Below are positions 16,378 to 25,163 of a stretch of DNA of 64,000 nucleotides, piece after piece (the first letter of the stretch is position 1; each line of letters begins with the position of its first letter). A model generated the notes under the pieces. That model was not told where the DNA came from, did not search any database, and saw nothing but the letters and a program-made list of their open reading frames with translations. The DNA is from Microthrixaceae bacterium (lineage in GTDB: Bacteria > Actinomycetota > Acidimicrobiia > Acidimicrobiales > Microtrichaceae). The stretch is from NCBI GenBank assembly GCA_020845705.1, contig JADLFH010000030.1:62001-126000 (forward strand), written 5' to 3'. A program made the position numbers and the translations under genes.

Positions 16378-17543
16378 GAATCGTGTTGTTCACGGGCAAG
16401 GGCGGCGTCGGCAAGACAACCACTGCCGCTGCCACCGCGGTGGTGGCGGCGGCAGCGGGCCTGCGGACGGCCGTCATGTCCACCGATCCAGCCCACTCGT
16501 TGGCCGACAGCTTCGGCGTGGAACTCGCAGACGAGATGTCGGAGGTGGCACCGAACTGCTTCGCCCAACAGCTCGACGCGCAGGCCCGCATGGAGTCGTC
16601 GTGGTCGGAGATCCGGGACTATCTGAGGGGTCTGTTCGACTGGGCGGGCCTCGACGACATCGAGGCCGAGGAGCTGTCGGTCATCCCCGGTCTCGACGAG
16701 GTGTTCGCCCTGGCGGACATCAAGACGTTCGACAACTCCGGCGAGTGGGACCTGTTGGTCGTCGACTGCGCGCCGACCGCCGAGACCATCCGGTTCCTGT
16801 CCCTGCCCGACATCCTCGGCTGGTACATGGAGAGGCTCTTTCCCCTCGGGCGGAGGGTGACGAAGGTGGTCGGGCCGGTGGTGTCACGCCTCGCGGGTGG
16901 GGTTCCGGTTGCCGGGGACGCCGTTTTCGGGGCAACCGAGCGCTTCTATCAGCGCCTCGAGGGTGTCAAGGGCCTCCTGACGGACGCGTCCCGATCGTCG
17001 GTGCGGTTGGTGGTCAACCCCGAGAAGATGGTCGTGGCGGAGGCGCGGCGGACCTACACCTACCTCTCCCTGTTCGGCTACCCCGTCGATGCGGTGATCG
17101 CGAACAGGGTCCTCCCCGATGAGATCGAGGATCCGTGGTTCTCCTCGTGGAAGCAGGCCCAGGCTCTGCACCTCGACTCCATCGAGGAGGGGTTCGCGCC
17201 ACTCCCGATCCTGCGCAGCGAACTCGCGAGCGAGGAGATCGTGGGGATCGATCGCCTGGCCGCGTTCGGGGAGCGTCTCTACGACGGAGTCGATCCGGCG
17301 TCGGTGCTGCACGAGGGCCATCCCTTCCGCATGGACAAGGCCGACGACGAGGTGGTCGTGTCGATCGACCTGCCCTTCGCCCGCAAGGAAGAACTGGAGG
17401 TGTCCGTGGCCCTGGGCGAGCTGTTCATCACCGTGGGCCCCTATCGTCGCGCCGTGATGCTGCCGGACAGCCTCCGGCGTCGCTCGGTCCGGGGAGCGGC
17501 CCTGGCCGACGGAACACTGCGGGTCCGCTTCGGGCATGATTGA
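16374..17543 (+). CDS. ArsA/GET3-family ATPase
   Basis: The 389-residue protein starts with the deviant Walker A GKGGVGKTT and has switch I STDPAHSLADSF. Switch II is VVDCAPTAETIRFL, and ANRVLP gives the adenine contact. Residues from about 320 form the small beta-sandwich (HSP20-like) domain often fused to bacterial ArsA-like proteins. Eukaryotic GET3 carries tail-anchored proteins and ArsA drives arsenite export. No arsenic genes are nearby, so a membrane-protein or envelope role is likelier. The start ATG overlaps the preceding stop (ATGA). Confidence 0.85.
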   Translation: MRIVLFTGKGGVGKTTTAAATAVVAAAAGLRTAVMSTDPAHSLADSFGVELADEMSEVAPNCFAQQLDAQARMESSWSEIRDYLRGLFDWAGLDDIEAEELSVIPGLDEVFALADIKTFDNSGEWDLLVVDCAPTAETIRFLSLPDILGWYMERLFPLGRRVTKVVGPVVSRLAGGVPVAGDAVFGATERFYQRLEGVKGLLTDASRSSVRLVVNPEKMVVAEARRTYTYLSLFGYPVDAVIANRVLPDEIEDPWFSSWKQAQALHLDSIEEGFAPLPILRSELASEEIVGIDRLAAFGERLYDGVDPASVLHEGHPFRMDKADDEVVVSIDLPFARKEELEVSVALGELFITVGPYRRAVMLPDSLRRRSVRGAALADGTLRVRFGHD

Positions 17544-17799
17544 GCCGATGCGTCCCCACGCCAACTCGACCGCCGCCGACGGCATGGCCCATCTCCAAGG
17601 GGCCGCCCGTGAGATGGTCGCCGCGGCCCGGACCTTCCTCGACGCCATCGAGGAGGTCGTCAACGACGACGAGAGGATGGGTCGGGTCGTGGACAACGTC
17701 ACCGACCTGCTGAAACAGGCCACCGACGCCGTCTCCCATGTAGGCCGCCCTGCTGCAACCCACAACGAAACAAGGGTGCGCCACATCAACGTCGAGTGA
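17536..17799 (+). CDS. Small helical protein downstream of arsA-like gene
   Basis: The 87-residue protein is predicted to be mostly two amphipathic helices (about residues 15-45 and 46-70). It overlaps the 3' end of the ArsA-like gene by eight bases, so it is coupled to it and may be a partner. No named family is recognised. Confidence 0.6.
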   Translation: MIEPMRPHANSTAADGMAHLQGAAREMVAAARTFLDAIEEVVNDDERMGRVVDNVTDLLKQATDAVSHVGRPAATHNETRVRHINVE

Positions 17800-17842
17800 C
17801 GGCCGCTCACATGTCAGCTCGCCGGGCCGACAGGTAGCCCGA

Positions 17843-19972
17843 ATGCGGATCGTCAGATACCAGGACGCGCTTGATGCAACGGCCATCGACCTGTCGACTC
17901 GGCTCACGGTTGTGCGCGGGCTGTCAGCCGACGCGCGGGAGCGCTTCCTCGCGGCCATGGCGGCGATCCCGGCCGGTACCGACCCGGGTGCGACCGGTTC
18001 GATCGAGGTTCACGGAGTGTTCCTCGATCTCAACCGGGAGTCCCTGGAGCTGTTGGAGCTGGCTGATCCCTTCGATGTCGTCGTCGATGCAGACGACCTT
18101 CCGCGAGCGGAGGACCTAGTTGAGCAGGAATCCGGCGCTTCGGCTCCGGACCGGGAGCGACTCGGGGAGGCCGAGGTCGCGAGGCGCGACGCGATGGCGG
18201 CTTTGGAGCGGGTCGAGGCGTCTCGAATCGAGCTGTTCGGGCGCCTGTCGGCGCTGGCTGATCAGCGGCGGGAGATATCCGCCGACATCGATGTCGCCCG
18301 TGGGGGGGTCGACAGCGCCGCCCTGGCGGAGCTGGTGCGAGCGAGGGAGGCGTTGGAGTCGTTGCGACGTCGCTCGGCAGCCGCTCTGTTGGAGGAGTTG
18401 GCGGAACGGCGAGGCTCTCTGGAAGGACAGCTCGAGGGGCTGATCACCGAGGCGGATCAGCAGCGGAGGGAGCTCAAGAGGCTCTCGGCTCGGGGCACCG
18501 CCATGGTTCGAGATGCCCTCGATTCAGCCGTGGCAGCACTCGATCGGTCGCCCTCACCCGAGGCGCTCGCAATCGCGGACGAGCTCGAATCCCTCGATGC
18601 TGCGCTCCTGCGCCTGGAGGCCGACGGGGCCGGTGGCCGTTCGCAGCTCGACGACCTCACCGTCCGACGCGACGCCGCCTATGACGAGCTCGTCAGGGCC
18701 GAGTCGGGGCTGCGCTCACCCCAACTCGACGAAGCGGCCGTCGAAGAGCTGGAGTCGGTGCACGACGAGATCTTCGAGCTCGACGGCCGTGGCGCGAGGC
18801 TGAGCAGCAGCCGGCTCCGCCGCAGGATGAACGCGCTGCGCGAGCGTGAGCGGGAACTGCTCGACCTCCTCGGTTTCGACACCTGGTCGGCGTTCGTCAT
18901 GCGCGTAAGTACTGCCGGCGCCGATGCCGAACGCCGGCAGCGCTATGCAGTGGCGAAGGCGACCTATGAGCTTGCAGAGGACGAGCTGGCGAGAGCAACG
19001 GTGGCACCGCTGGAGGTCGTGGGTGAGATCGCGGACCGCCAGGATGAGCGGCGCCGGCTCCTTGGTCGAGCAGAGGAGTTGTTGGGCAAGAGGGTCTCCG
19101 AGGATGCGGTCGTCGAAGCGTTGCGGTCGCCTGGTGCCGAGGATGGCGGGGACGCAGATCGGCAAGTGGCCGCGGTCGACAGGCTGCGAGACGAACTGCT
19201 CTCCCGCGGGGCGATCAGCCCACCCGAGGATCCGGACCTGTTGTTCGAGTTCGCCCGTCGATGGCTCGCGGACGAGGATCTCGCGGCGGCTGCACGTATC
19301 CGGGCGGCCGAGGCGAGCAGGCTCCACATCGAAGGCGAGATCACGAGACTCGCAGCGGAGCTGTCGGAGCTGCCCGACCCCGACTCCGTTGAGGTCTCCA
19401 CGCCGCCGCCGAGCCCACGGCTATCCGAAGCCGAAGCGGCGCTTGCCCAGGCGGAGCAACGAGTGGAGCGGCACCGCCAGTCCCAGAAGCTGCTCGACGA
19501 GTTGCGAGGCCTCGACGCCGTGTTGCGTGTGGATGAAGAGCGGCTCGAAGTGGAGCTGCACGCGTGCGACGCCGAGGTCAACGACGCCGAGCAGCTCGAG
19601 GCGAGTGCTTCGGAGGCCTACCGTCGGCTGGCGTCGGAGATCGAACGTGGCCACGGGGCCTCAGGTGTTCCGGATCGCCGGGGATCGGTGGGTTCGCGGC
19701 GCCAGGCGGTGCTGGATCGCGTCGAGTGGTATCTGCTGTCCCGGTTCGCGCAGCAGCGGTCGGTCTCCTTCGTCGGTTCCGTGCCGATCGTCATAGACGA
19801 CGCCTTCGTCCATTGGTCGATCGAGGAGTTGTCGGGGATCCTCGAGCGGCTGGTCCGCATGAGCGAGGTGATCCAGGTGATAATCCTCACCGACGACGCG
19901 CAGCTCGTCGGCTGGGCGCGCGATCTGGGCCGCGAGGTCGCCTCGGTCGTAGACCTCCGAGCCCTCTCCTGA
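17843..19972 (+). CDS. Large coiled-coil protein with degenerate SMC/RecN-like ATPase ends
   Basis: The protein is 709 residues. Residues 1-80 resemble an SMC/RecN head (strand TRLTVVRG), but the P-loop reads GLSADARER with no GxxGxGK(S/T). Residues 95-620 are long Glu/Arg/Ala coiled coil, interrupted near the middle by a short break that could be a hinge. The last 100 residues look like the C-terminal head lobe: VPIVIDDAF as Walker B and QVIILTDDAQLVGWA as the switch region, whose usual histidine is aspartate. No LSGGQ signature is visible. It probably has no or weak ATPase activity; a structural DNA- or envelope-related role is inference. Confidence 0.7.
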   Translation: MRIVRYQDALDATAIDLSTRLTVVRGLSADARERFLAAMAAIPAGTDPGATGSIEVHGVFLDLNRESLELLELADPFDVVVDADDLPRAEDLVEQESGASAPDRERLGEAEVARRDAMAALERVEASRIELFGRLSALADQRREISADIDVARGGVDSAALAELVRAREALESLRRRSAAALLEELAERRGSLEGQLEGLITEADQQRRELKRLSARGTAMVRDALDSAVAALDRSPSPEALAIADELESLDAALLRLEADGAGGRSQLDDLTVRRDAAYDELVRAESGLRSPQLDEAAVEELESVHDEIFELDGRGARLSSSRLRRRMNALRERERELLDLLGFDTWSAFVMRVSTAGADAERRQRYAVAKATYELAEDELARATVAPLEVVGEIADRQDERRRLLGRAEELLGKRVSEDAVVEALRSPGAEDGGDADRQVAAVDRLRDELLSRGAISPPEDPDLLFEFARRWLADEDLAAAARIRAAEASRLHIEGEITRLAAELSELPDPDSVEVSTPPPSPRLSEAEAALAQAEQRVERHRQSQKLLDELRGLDAVLRVDEERLEVELHACDAEVNDAEQLEASASEAYRRLASEIERGHGASGVPDRRGSVGSRRQAVLDRVEWYLLSRFAQQRSVSFVGSVPIVIDDAFVHWSIEELSGILERLVRMSEVIQVIILTDDAQLVGWARDLGREVASVVDLRALS

Positions 19973-19980
19973 ACCCGCCG

Positions 19981-19986
19981 TAGGAT
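19981..19986 (+). promoter_or_regulatory. -10 element TAGGAT, leaderless start
   Basis: TAGGAT ends eight bases before the GTG of the ROK kinase gene at 19995. Confidence 0.45.
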
Positions 19987-19994
19987 CGCGGCGC

Positions 19995-20960
19995 GTGGAG
20001 GTTGCGGTCGGACTCGATGTCGGGGGGACGAAGATCCTCGCACTGGCGCTCGACGTGTCCTCCGGTCGAAGCGTCGCAACCCGTCAGTTCCCGACGCCAC
20101 AGGAGCCATCCGCTCTGCGTGGCGCACTCGCCGACGCCGTGGAGGCAGCCCTGGGTGAGACCGAAGGCGAGGGGTCGGCGGTGGCGATCGGAGTTGGCGT
20201 GCCCGGGTTCCTCGGGCTCGACGGCATCGCCCGACAGGCGCCGAACCTCCCAGGGGCGGTCGGCGTAGACCTTCGGGTGATGTTGGCGGAGCGGTTCGGG
20301 GTGCCGGTGGTGGTCGACAACGACGCGAACTGCACGGCTTGGGCAGCCCGGCTTGTCGACGCCCCGGACGTGGAGTCGCTCGTCGCGGTCACGCTGGGGA
20401 CGGGTATCGGCGCGGGTCTCGTGATCGCGGGGGAGTTGATCCACGGTGCACACGGGTTCGCGGGTGAGCCCGGGCACATGATCGTCGATGTCGGCGGCTG
20501 GGAGTGCCGCTGTGGCCAACACGGGTGCTGGGAGATGTACGCGTCGGGCAACGGGTTGGGCCGCCTGGCCCAAGCGGCGGTGGACCAACAGCGGGGTGGA
20601 TCCCTGTCGGCAGCGGCGGGCTCGGGGTCGGTGGACGGCGCGCTGGTCGGGCGGCTCGCGTCGGAGGGTGTGGCCGAGGCGCTCGCGGTGCTCGACGAAT
20701 ACGCGGGATGGGTTGCAGTGGGGTTGGCGAACCTGGTGAACCTCCTGGACCCGGCCGTGGTGGTGCTGGGGGGCGGTGTCGTCGGAATCGGGGAGCCGCT
20801 GCGCTCGCGGGTAGAGGCTGCGTTGGAGGCTTTCCCCACCATCGCGACCGGCCGGGAGGTGGTCGTGCGGCTCTCCTCGCTCGGGCCGGCCGCCGGGGCG
20901 CTGGGGGCCGCGCAGCTCGCGTGGAAATCCGTCTCAGGGGGCGGGTGGGAGCGCCGGTAG
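19995..20960 (+). CDS. ROK-family sugar kinase, glucokinase-like
   Basis: The 321-residue kinase has the N-terminal LDVGGTKI phosphate motif and the DNDANC active-site aspartate. It also has the GTGIGAGLV loop and the ROK zinc site [21 protein letters not shown] with three cysteines and a histidine. This set is typical of actinobacterial glucokinases that phosphorylate glucose with ATP or polyphosphate. N-acetylmannosamine or fructose kinases share the motifs, so glucose is the best guess. No DNA-binding domain is attached, so it is not a repressor. The start GTG follows a -10-like element. Confidence 0.85.
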   Translation: MEVAVGLDVGGTKILALALDVSSGRSVATRQFPTPQEPSALRGALADAVEAALGETEGEGSAVAIGVGVPGFLGLDGIARQAPNLPGAVGVDLRVMLAERFGVPVVVDNDANCTAWAARLVDAPDVESLVAVTLGTGIGAGLVIAGELIHGAHGFAGEPGHMIVDVGGWECRCGQHGCWEMYASGNGLGRLAQAAVDQQRGGSLSAAAGSGSVDGALVGRLASEGVAEALAVLDEYAGWVAVGLANLVNLLDPAVVVLGGGVVGIGEPLRSRVEAALEAFPTIATGREVVVRLSSLGPAAGALGAAQLAWKSVSGGGWERR

Positions 20961-20963
20961 GGT
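20958..20963 (+). promoter_or_regulatory. -10 element TAGGGT overlapping the kinase stop codon
   Basis: TAGGGT starts with the TAG stop of the ROK kinase and ends seven bases before the aminotransferase ATG at 20971, so the downstream gene may have its own leaderless promoter. Confidence 0.45.
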
Positions 20964-20970
20964 TGCCGGC

Positions 20971-22149
20971 ATGGAGTTCCGCCGGATCACCGCGCTGCCG
21001 CCGTATGTCTTCACGATCATCGACTCCCTGAAGATCGAGGCCCGTCGGGCAGGCATCGACGTGATCGATCTCGGCTTCGGCAATCCCGACCTGCCCTCGC
21101 CCGACATCGCGGTCGACAAGCTGTGTGAGGCGGCCCACAACACGCGCAACCACCGGTATTCGGCCTCGAGGGGGATCCCCAAGCTGCGGGAGGCGATCGC
21201 CGGCTACTACGAGCGGCGCTTCGGAGTCGTGTTGGACCCCGACACCGAGGTGATCAACACCATCGGCGCCAAGGAGGGTTTCAGCCATCTGATGTGGACG
21301 CTGCTGGGGCCCGGTGACGCGGCGCTGGTGCCGTCTCCCAGCTATCCGATCCACATCTACGGACCGCTCTTCGCCGGGGCCGACCTGCGTGAGCTGCCGA
21401 TGATCCACGGAGCCGAGCAGTTTTTCGAGGCGATGGTGGACCGTTGGCAGTACTCCTGGCCCAAGCCGCGGGTCATCGTCTTGTCGTTCCCCCACAACCC
21501 CACCACAGCGTGTGTGGACGTGGACTTCTTCCAGCGCGTCATCGACTTCGCCAGGGAGAACGATGTCGTGGTGGTACACGACAACGCGTATGCGGATCTG
21601 GGCTTCGACGGATTCCGCCCACCGTCGATCCTCCAGGCGGAGGGCGCCAAGGAGTGCGCGGTCGAGCTCTACTCCATGACCAAGAGCTTCTCGATGGCGG
21701 GGTGGCGTGTGGCGTTCATGCTCGGCAACCGCGAGGTGGTGGCCGCGCTCGCCAAGCTGAAGAGCTACCTCGACTACGGGACGTTCCAGCCCATCCAGAT
21801 AGCGGCAACGGTGACGCTGAACGAGGCTCCCTCGTTTCCCGAGGAGGTCAACGCGATCTACCAGGCGCGCCGAGACGTGCTCTGTGACGGGTTGAACCGC
21901 ATCGGCTGGGACATCGAGCCGCCGAAGGGCACGATGTTCGCGTGGGCCCCGATCCCCGAGCCGTATCGGGAGATGGGTTCGATCGAGTTCGCCAAGATGT
22001 TGGTCACCGACGCGTCGGTGGCGGTGTCGCCGGGTGTGGGCTTCGGCCCCGATGGCGACGGACACGTGCGTTTCGCCCTGATCGAGAACGAACAGCGCAC
22101 CCGCCAGGCCGTCGCCAACCTGAAGAGGGCGCTCACCAAGCTGGGATAG
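20971..22149 (+). CDS. PLP aminotransferase, AlaC-like class I/II
   Basis: The 392-residue fold-type I aminotransferase has GNPDLPSP near the N-terminus and NPTTACVD for the carboxylate and PLP contacts. [11 protein letters not shown] supplies the PLP-binding aspartate and tyrosine, [12 protein letters not shown] the Schiff-base lysine, and FALIENEQR the substrate arginine region. The sequence best resembles AlaC-type glutamate-pyruvate or glutamate-2-oxobutanoate transaminases. LL-diaminopimelate aminotransferases are close relatives, so the substrate is not certain. Downstream lies a tandem hairpin repeat and then the convergent tetR. Confidence 0.85.
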   Translation: MEFRRITALPPYVFTIIDSLKIEARRAGIDVIDLGFGNPDLPSPDIAVDKLCEAAHNTRNHRYSASRGIPKLREAIAGYYERRFGVVLDPDTEVINTIGAKEGFSHLMWTLLGPGDAALVPSPSYPIHIYGPLFAGADLRELPMIHGAEQFFEAMVDRWQYSWPKPRVIVLSFPHNPTTACVDVDFFQRVIDFARENDVVVVHDNAYADLGFDGFRPPSILQAEGAKECAVELYSMTKSFSMAGWRVAFMLGNREVVAALAKLKSYLDYGTFQPIQIAATVTLNEAPSFPEEVNAIYQARRDVLCDGLNRIGWDIEPPKGTMFAWAPIPEPYREMGSIEFAKMLVTDASVAVSPGVGFGPDGDGHVRFALIENEQRTRQAVANLKRALTKLG

Positions 22150-22166
22150 AGGAGAGCTCCGACGCA

Positions 22167-22259
22167 CGGTCCGCCCTGCCTCAAACTCGGCCATGAGGCA
22201 GCGGGGTCCGAAAAGCGGTCCGCCCTGCCTCAAGCTCGGCCATGAGGCAGCGGGGTCCG
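22167..22259. repeat. Tandem 44-nt repeat, each copy a hairpin
   Basis: Two copies (22167-22210 and 22216-22259) differ at one base and are separated by aaaag. Each contains ctgcctca and tgaggcag as an 8-bp stem, extended by ccc/ggg on the outside. They lie between the convergent aminotransferase and tetR genes, so each copy could end transcription in both directions. The rest of the 160-base gap holds no reading frame of note. Confidence 0.75.
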
Positions 22260-22309
22260 GTCCTTGGGGTCCAATCATCCCGCCGTGGGGGATTGCGGCG
22301 ATCGCAGCC

Positions 22310-22912
22310 CTAGGAGGGCTGCGACACGCCGATTCCGCCGAGGCAGAAGTCGGCGACCATGTCCGCGACGTCCTCGGGTGGGCCACCTTGATGATGGACG
22401 TACTCGAGCGTCACCAGTGTGGACACGCCGAGGATCGCGTGAGCGAGCTTCTCGGGGTCACGGTCTGGGATCCTGCCCCCGGCGATAGCGGCATTCAGAT
22501 GACGCACCACGTCGCTGATGATGGTGTTGCGACCGATGCGAACCGCGTCGGCGAATGTCTCGTCGGTCGCCGCGAACTCGAAGAGGTGGAACAGATCACG
22601 GTGCTCGGCCGACCAGTAGACCGAGGCGCGAACACCCGCGGCGATGCGGTCCAACGGGTCGTCGAGATCCGCGATCTCGCGCTGTTGGCGACGCCTCATG
22701 TCGGTCTGGGCGGCCATGAGGATCTCGACGAACAGCTCCTCCTTCGAGGGGAAGTACCAGTAGAACACTCCCTTGCCGACACCGACGCCCTCGACGATGT
22801 CGGCCACCGAGCAGGAGTGGTAGCCCTTGGTGGCGAACAAGCGCGTGGCGTGCGCGATCAGCTGCGCTCGCCGTTCCTCCCCCCTCGGTGTCAAGCGCCG
22901 ACCCGTCGACAT
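22310..22912 (-). CDS. TetR-family transcription regulator
   Basis: The 200-residue protein has an N-terminal TetR helix-turn-helix: RRAQLIAHATRLFATKGYHSCSVADIVEGVGVGKGVFYWYFPSKEEL, described here only by its landmarks (F..KGY, GV..G.FY.YF.SKE). A helical ligand-binding C-terminal domain follows. The ATG at 22912 is chosen over upstream codons because TACGGT lies seven bases before it and the HTH then starts at a normal position. A perfect 26-base palindrome lies directly upstream, so the protein very likely represses itself. The ligand is unknown; glpK lies immediately upstream on the same strand. Confidence 0.88.
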   Translation of the reverse strand: MSTGRRLTPRGEERRAQLIAHATRLFATKGYHSCSVADIVEGVGVGKGVFYWYFPSKEELFVEILMAAQTDMRRRQQREIADLDDPLDRIAAGVRASVYWSAEHRDLFHLFEFAATDETFADAVRIGRNTIISDVVRHLNAAIAGGRIPDRDPEKLAHAILGVSTLVTLEYVHHQGGPPEDVADMVADFCLGGIGVSQPS

Positions 22913-22919
22913 TGCTCTC

Positions 22920-22925
22920 ACCGTA
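22920..22925 (-). promoter_or_regulatory. -10 element TACGGT of tetR, leaderless
   Basis: On the minus strand TACGGT ends seven bases before the tetR ATG. The operator palindrome begins four bases further upstream. Confidence 0.5.
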
Positions 22926-22929
22926 GCTG

Positions 22930-22955
22930 ACTTCTTGACCAACCGGTCAAGAAGT
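22930..22955. promoter_or_regulatory. TetR operator: 11-bp perfect inverted repeat
   Basis: The arm acttcttgacc (22930-22940) and its exact complement (22945-22955) flank a 4-base spacer. The size and place, just upstream of the tetR -10 element, are typical of a TetR autoregulatory operator. It lies between the glpK stop and tetR. Confidence 0.8.
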
Positions 22956-22980
22956 TGCCACCCAAAGGCGGGCGCGCCGA

Positions 22981-24492
22981 TCAGTCCGTCGCCCAGCCCC
23001 GCGATCGCTCGACGGCTCGCAACCACTGCGCGTATGCCTCATCCGCATGGCTGCGGTCCTCGGCCGGTTCGGTTCGCCGGTCGATCGCCCAGGCGCTCTC
23101 CACCTCCGCGACGCTGGACCAGACACCCTCGGCCAGCCCTGCGAGGTACGCGGCGCCGAGCGCGGTCGTCTCTGTGACCAGCGGCCGGGTGACCGCGACG
23201 CCGAGCTGGTCGGCCTGCAACCTCAACAGCAGGTCCATCACCGACGCTCCGCCATCGACGCGCAGCTCTGTCACCTCGCGGTGCGCGGCACCGGCCATCG
23301 CCTCGATCACATCGCGTGTCTGAAAGGCCATCGCCTCGACCACCGCGCGTGCGATGTGCGCTCTGTTGGTGCCGCGGGTGAGCCCCAGGATGGTGCCCCG
23401 CGCATAGGGGTCCCACCACGGTGAGCCGAGCCCCGCGAACGCGGGCACCAACACGACTCCACCGGTATCGGGGACCGATTCGGCGAGTGGGCCCATCTCG
23501 GATGCATGGTCGATGATGCCCAGACCGTCGCGCAGCCACTGCACCGCGGCGCCGGTCACGAAGATGGCACCCTCGAGCGCGTAGGCAGTGTGGGTTCCGC
23601 CTGCTCCGGGACCGTCGATAACCGACCGCGGGAGGGTCCAAGCGACGGTGGTCAACAGGCCTTCGGTCGCCGTCGGGCAGGTCTCGCCCACGTTCATCAG
23701 GACGAACGAACCCGTTCCGTAGGTGTTCTTGGTCATGCCGGGCCGGACACACGCCTGGCCGAAGAGGGCGGACTGTTGGTCTCCCGCGATGCCCGACACT
23801 GCGATGTCGGCGCCCGCCGCGCAGTCGGCCGAGGTCAGCCCAACCCGTCCGCAGGAGGGGCGGAGTTCGGCCAGCGCCCCCATCGGCACCCCGAACAGCG
23901 AGCACAGCTCCTCGGACCAGCAACCCGAGGTGATGTCGAAGAGCATCGTGCGGCTGGCGTTCGACGAGTCGGTGACGTGGGCTGCTCCGCCGGTGAGCTT
24001 CCACACGAGCCAGGAGTCGATGGTGCCCAGGGCAAGGTCCGCGTCGATCTCCACGCCGCCGTCGCGCAGTAGCCATTCGATCTTCGACCCGCTGAAGTAC
24101 GGGTCGAGTACGAGCCCCGTTCGCTGCCTGACCAAGGGGAGATGATCGGTGAGCTCGTCGCAGCGCTCGGCGGTTCGGCGATCCTGCCACACGATCGCCC
24201 TGTGCCGTGGTGCGCCCGTGGACCTGCTCCAGGCGACGATCGTCTCGCGTTGGTTGGTGATGCCGATCGCGGCGACGGGCTGGTCTAGTCGTCCACACAG
24301 CTCACCCAGCGTGGCCTGGACCGCGTTCCAGATGTCCTCGGCGTCGTGTTCGACCCAGCCGGGACGTGGGAAGTGCTGGGGGAACTCCCGATAGGCGGAG
24401 TCCACCACGCGGCTCCGCTCATCGATGGCGACAGATCGCACACCTGTGGTCCCGGCGTCCAAAGCGATCACGACGGGATCCGAACGGCTCAC
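22981..24492 (-). CDS. glpK: Glycerol kinase
   Basis: The 503-residue enzyme phosphorylates glycerol with ATP. It has ALDAGTTGVRS at the N-terminus and the glycerol contacts NQRET, VWQDRRT, DPYFSGSKIEW and AGDQQ. It also has GTIDSWLVWKLTGG, HVTDSSNASRTM and the C-terminal VDGGAS adenosine motif. The GTG at 24492 overlaps the stop of the lipoprotein gene (GTGA), so translation is coupled to the mtrAB run. It keeps the pocket residues that the second FGGY kinase of this window has lost. The tetR gene follows after 68 bases that contain its operator. Confidence 0.93.
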   Translation of the reverse strand: MSRSDPVVIALDAGTTGVRSVAIDERSRVVDSAYREFPQHFPRPGWVEHDAEDIWNAVQATLGELCGRLDQPVAAIGITNQRETIVAWSRSTGAPRHRAIVWQDRRTAERCDELTDHLPLVRQRTGLVLDPYFSGSKIEWLLRDGGVEIDADLALGTIDSWLVWKLTGGAAHVTDSSNASRTMLFDITSGCWSEELCSLFGVPMGALAELRPSCGRVGLTSADCAAGADIAVSGIAGDQQSALFGQACVRPGMTKNTYGTGSFVLMNVGETCPTATEGLLTTVAWTLPRSVIDGPGAGGTHTAYALEGAIFVTGAAVQWLRDGLGIIDHASEMGPLAESVPDTGGVVLVPAFAGLGSPWWDPYARGTILGLTRGTNRAHIARAVVEAMAFQTRDVIEAMAGAAHREVTELRVDGGASVMDLLLRLQADQLGVAVTRPLVTETTALGAAYLAGLAEGVWSSVAEVESAWAIDRRTEPAEDRSHADEAYAQWLRAVERSRGWATD

Positions 24493-25163
24493 GAGGGCTC
24501 TTCGGTCGAGTCGGGGCAACGGTCTTGGAGCGCGCGCCGTCGCTGGGCGATGTGGAGCACGGAGTCCTCGCTGAGGTTGGCGGCGTTCAGCTCGTCGTCG
24601 GTGGGGAGGAGTCCGACGAAGTCGCACTCGCTCACTTGCGAGACATCGCCACGGATCGGCGAGCTGACCTTCACCGGTTGTCCGCCGGCGACGAACTCCA
24701 CCGTGGCGGACGGTTTGATCTCTGTCACGGTCAGCACGATCTGGCCGACGGCCTGGAGTGCGGCCGTGCCGATCACGTCCAACAACTCTTCGGATGTCTC
24801 GATGCGGATCGTGTCCTGTGCCTCGGTCACCTTCTGCACGGTGGTGGCGGCCGGGATCTGACTGATGATCCCATCAGCGGTCTCCGACGCAGTGGGACCG
24901 TTGAGCAACGCGGCGACCACGGTGGAGGTGCGTCTGGAGCTCACGTCACGGGTGACATCGACGAATCGATCGTTCATGAGGAAGTACACGTAGGTGGAGG
25001 TGTCTCCGCCGGAGGCGATGGTGGTCTCGGTCGACCCGGCGTCGGCGCCTGTCGTGATGGGGCGTGGACCGTTGTCGAGGGGAATGCCGCACGCTCCGAC
25101 CACCACGAGCGCGCCCAGCGCCACGAGCGATCGCGTGAGCGGGACCACATGGTTGACCCTCAC
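24489..25163 (-). CDS. GerMN-domain lipoprotein, short LpqB-like
   Basis: The 224-residue lipoprotein has a signal peptide with lipobox VVGAC (lipidated C25). A single GerMN domain follows (about residues 55-175), with TYVYFLMNDRFV, VVAALLNGPT and a QAVGQIVLTVTEI helix. LpqB, which normally follows mtrAB and binds MtrB outside the cell, has this domain plus a long C-terminal propeller that is absent here. Its position after mtrB makes an LpqB-like role likely. Both ends overlap neighbours by four bases. Confidence 0.78.
   Translation of the reverse strand: MRVNHVVPLTRSLVALGALVVVGACGIPLDNGPRPITTGADAGSTETTIASGGDTSTYVYFLMNDRFVDVTRDVSSRRTSTVVAALLNGPTASETADGIISQIPAATTVQKVTEAQDTIRIETSEELLDVIGTAALQAVGQIVLTVTEIKPSATVEFVAGGQPVKVSSPIRGDVSQVSECDFVGLLPTDDELNAANLSEDSVLHIAQRRRALQDRCPDSTEEPS

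Noticed and set aside
22167-22259. Tandem repeat as a minimal CRISPR array
   Set aside because: There are only two repeats, the spacer is five bases, and no cas gene is near.
20389-22386. A 665-codon open frame on the minus strand opposite the ROK kinase and aminotransferase genes
   Set aside because: Both plus-strand genes have clear family motifs; the minus frame has low-complexity Arg/Pro/His composition typical of antisense frames in GC-rich DNA.
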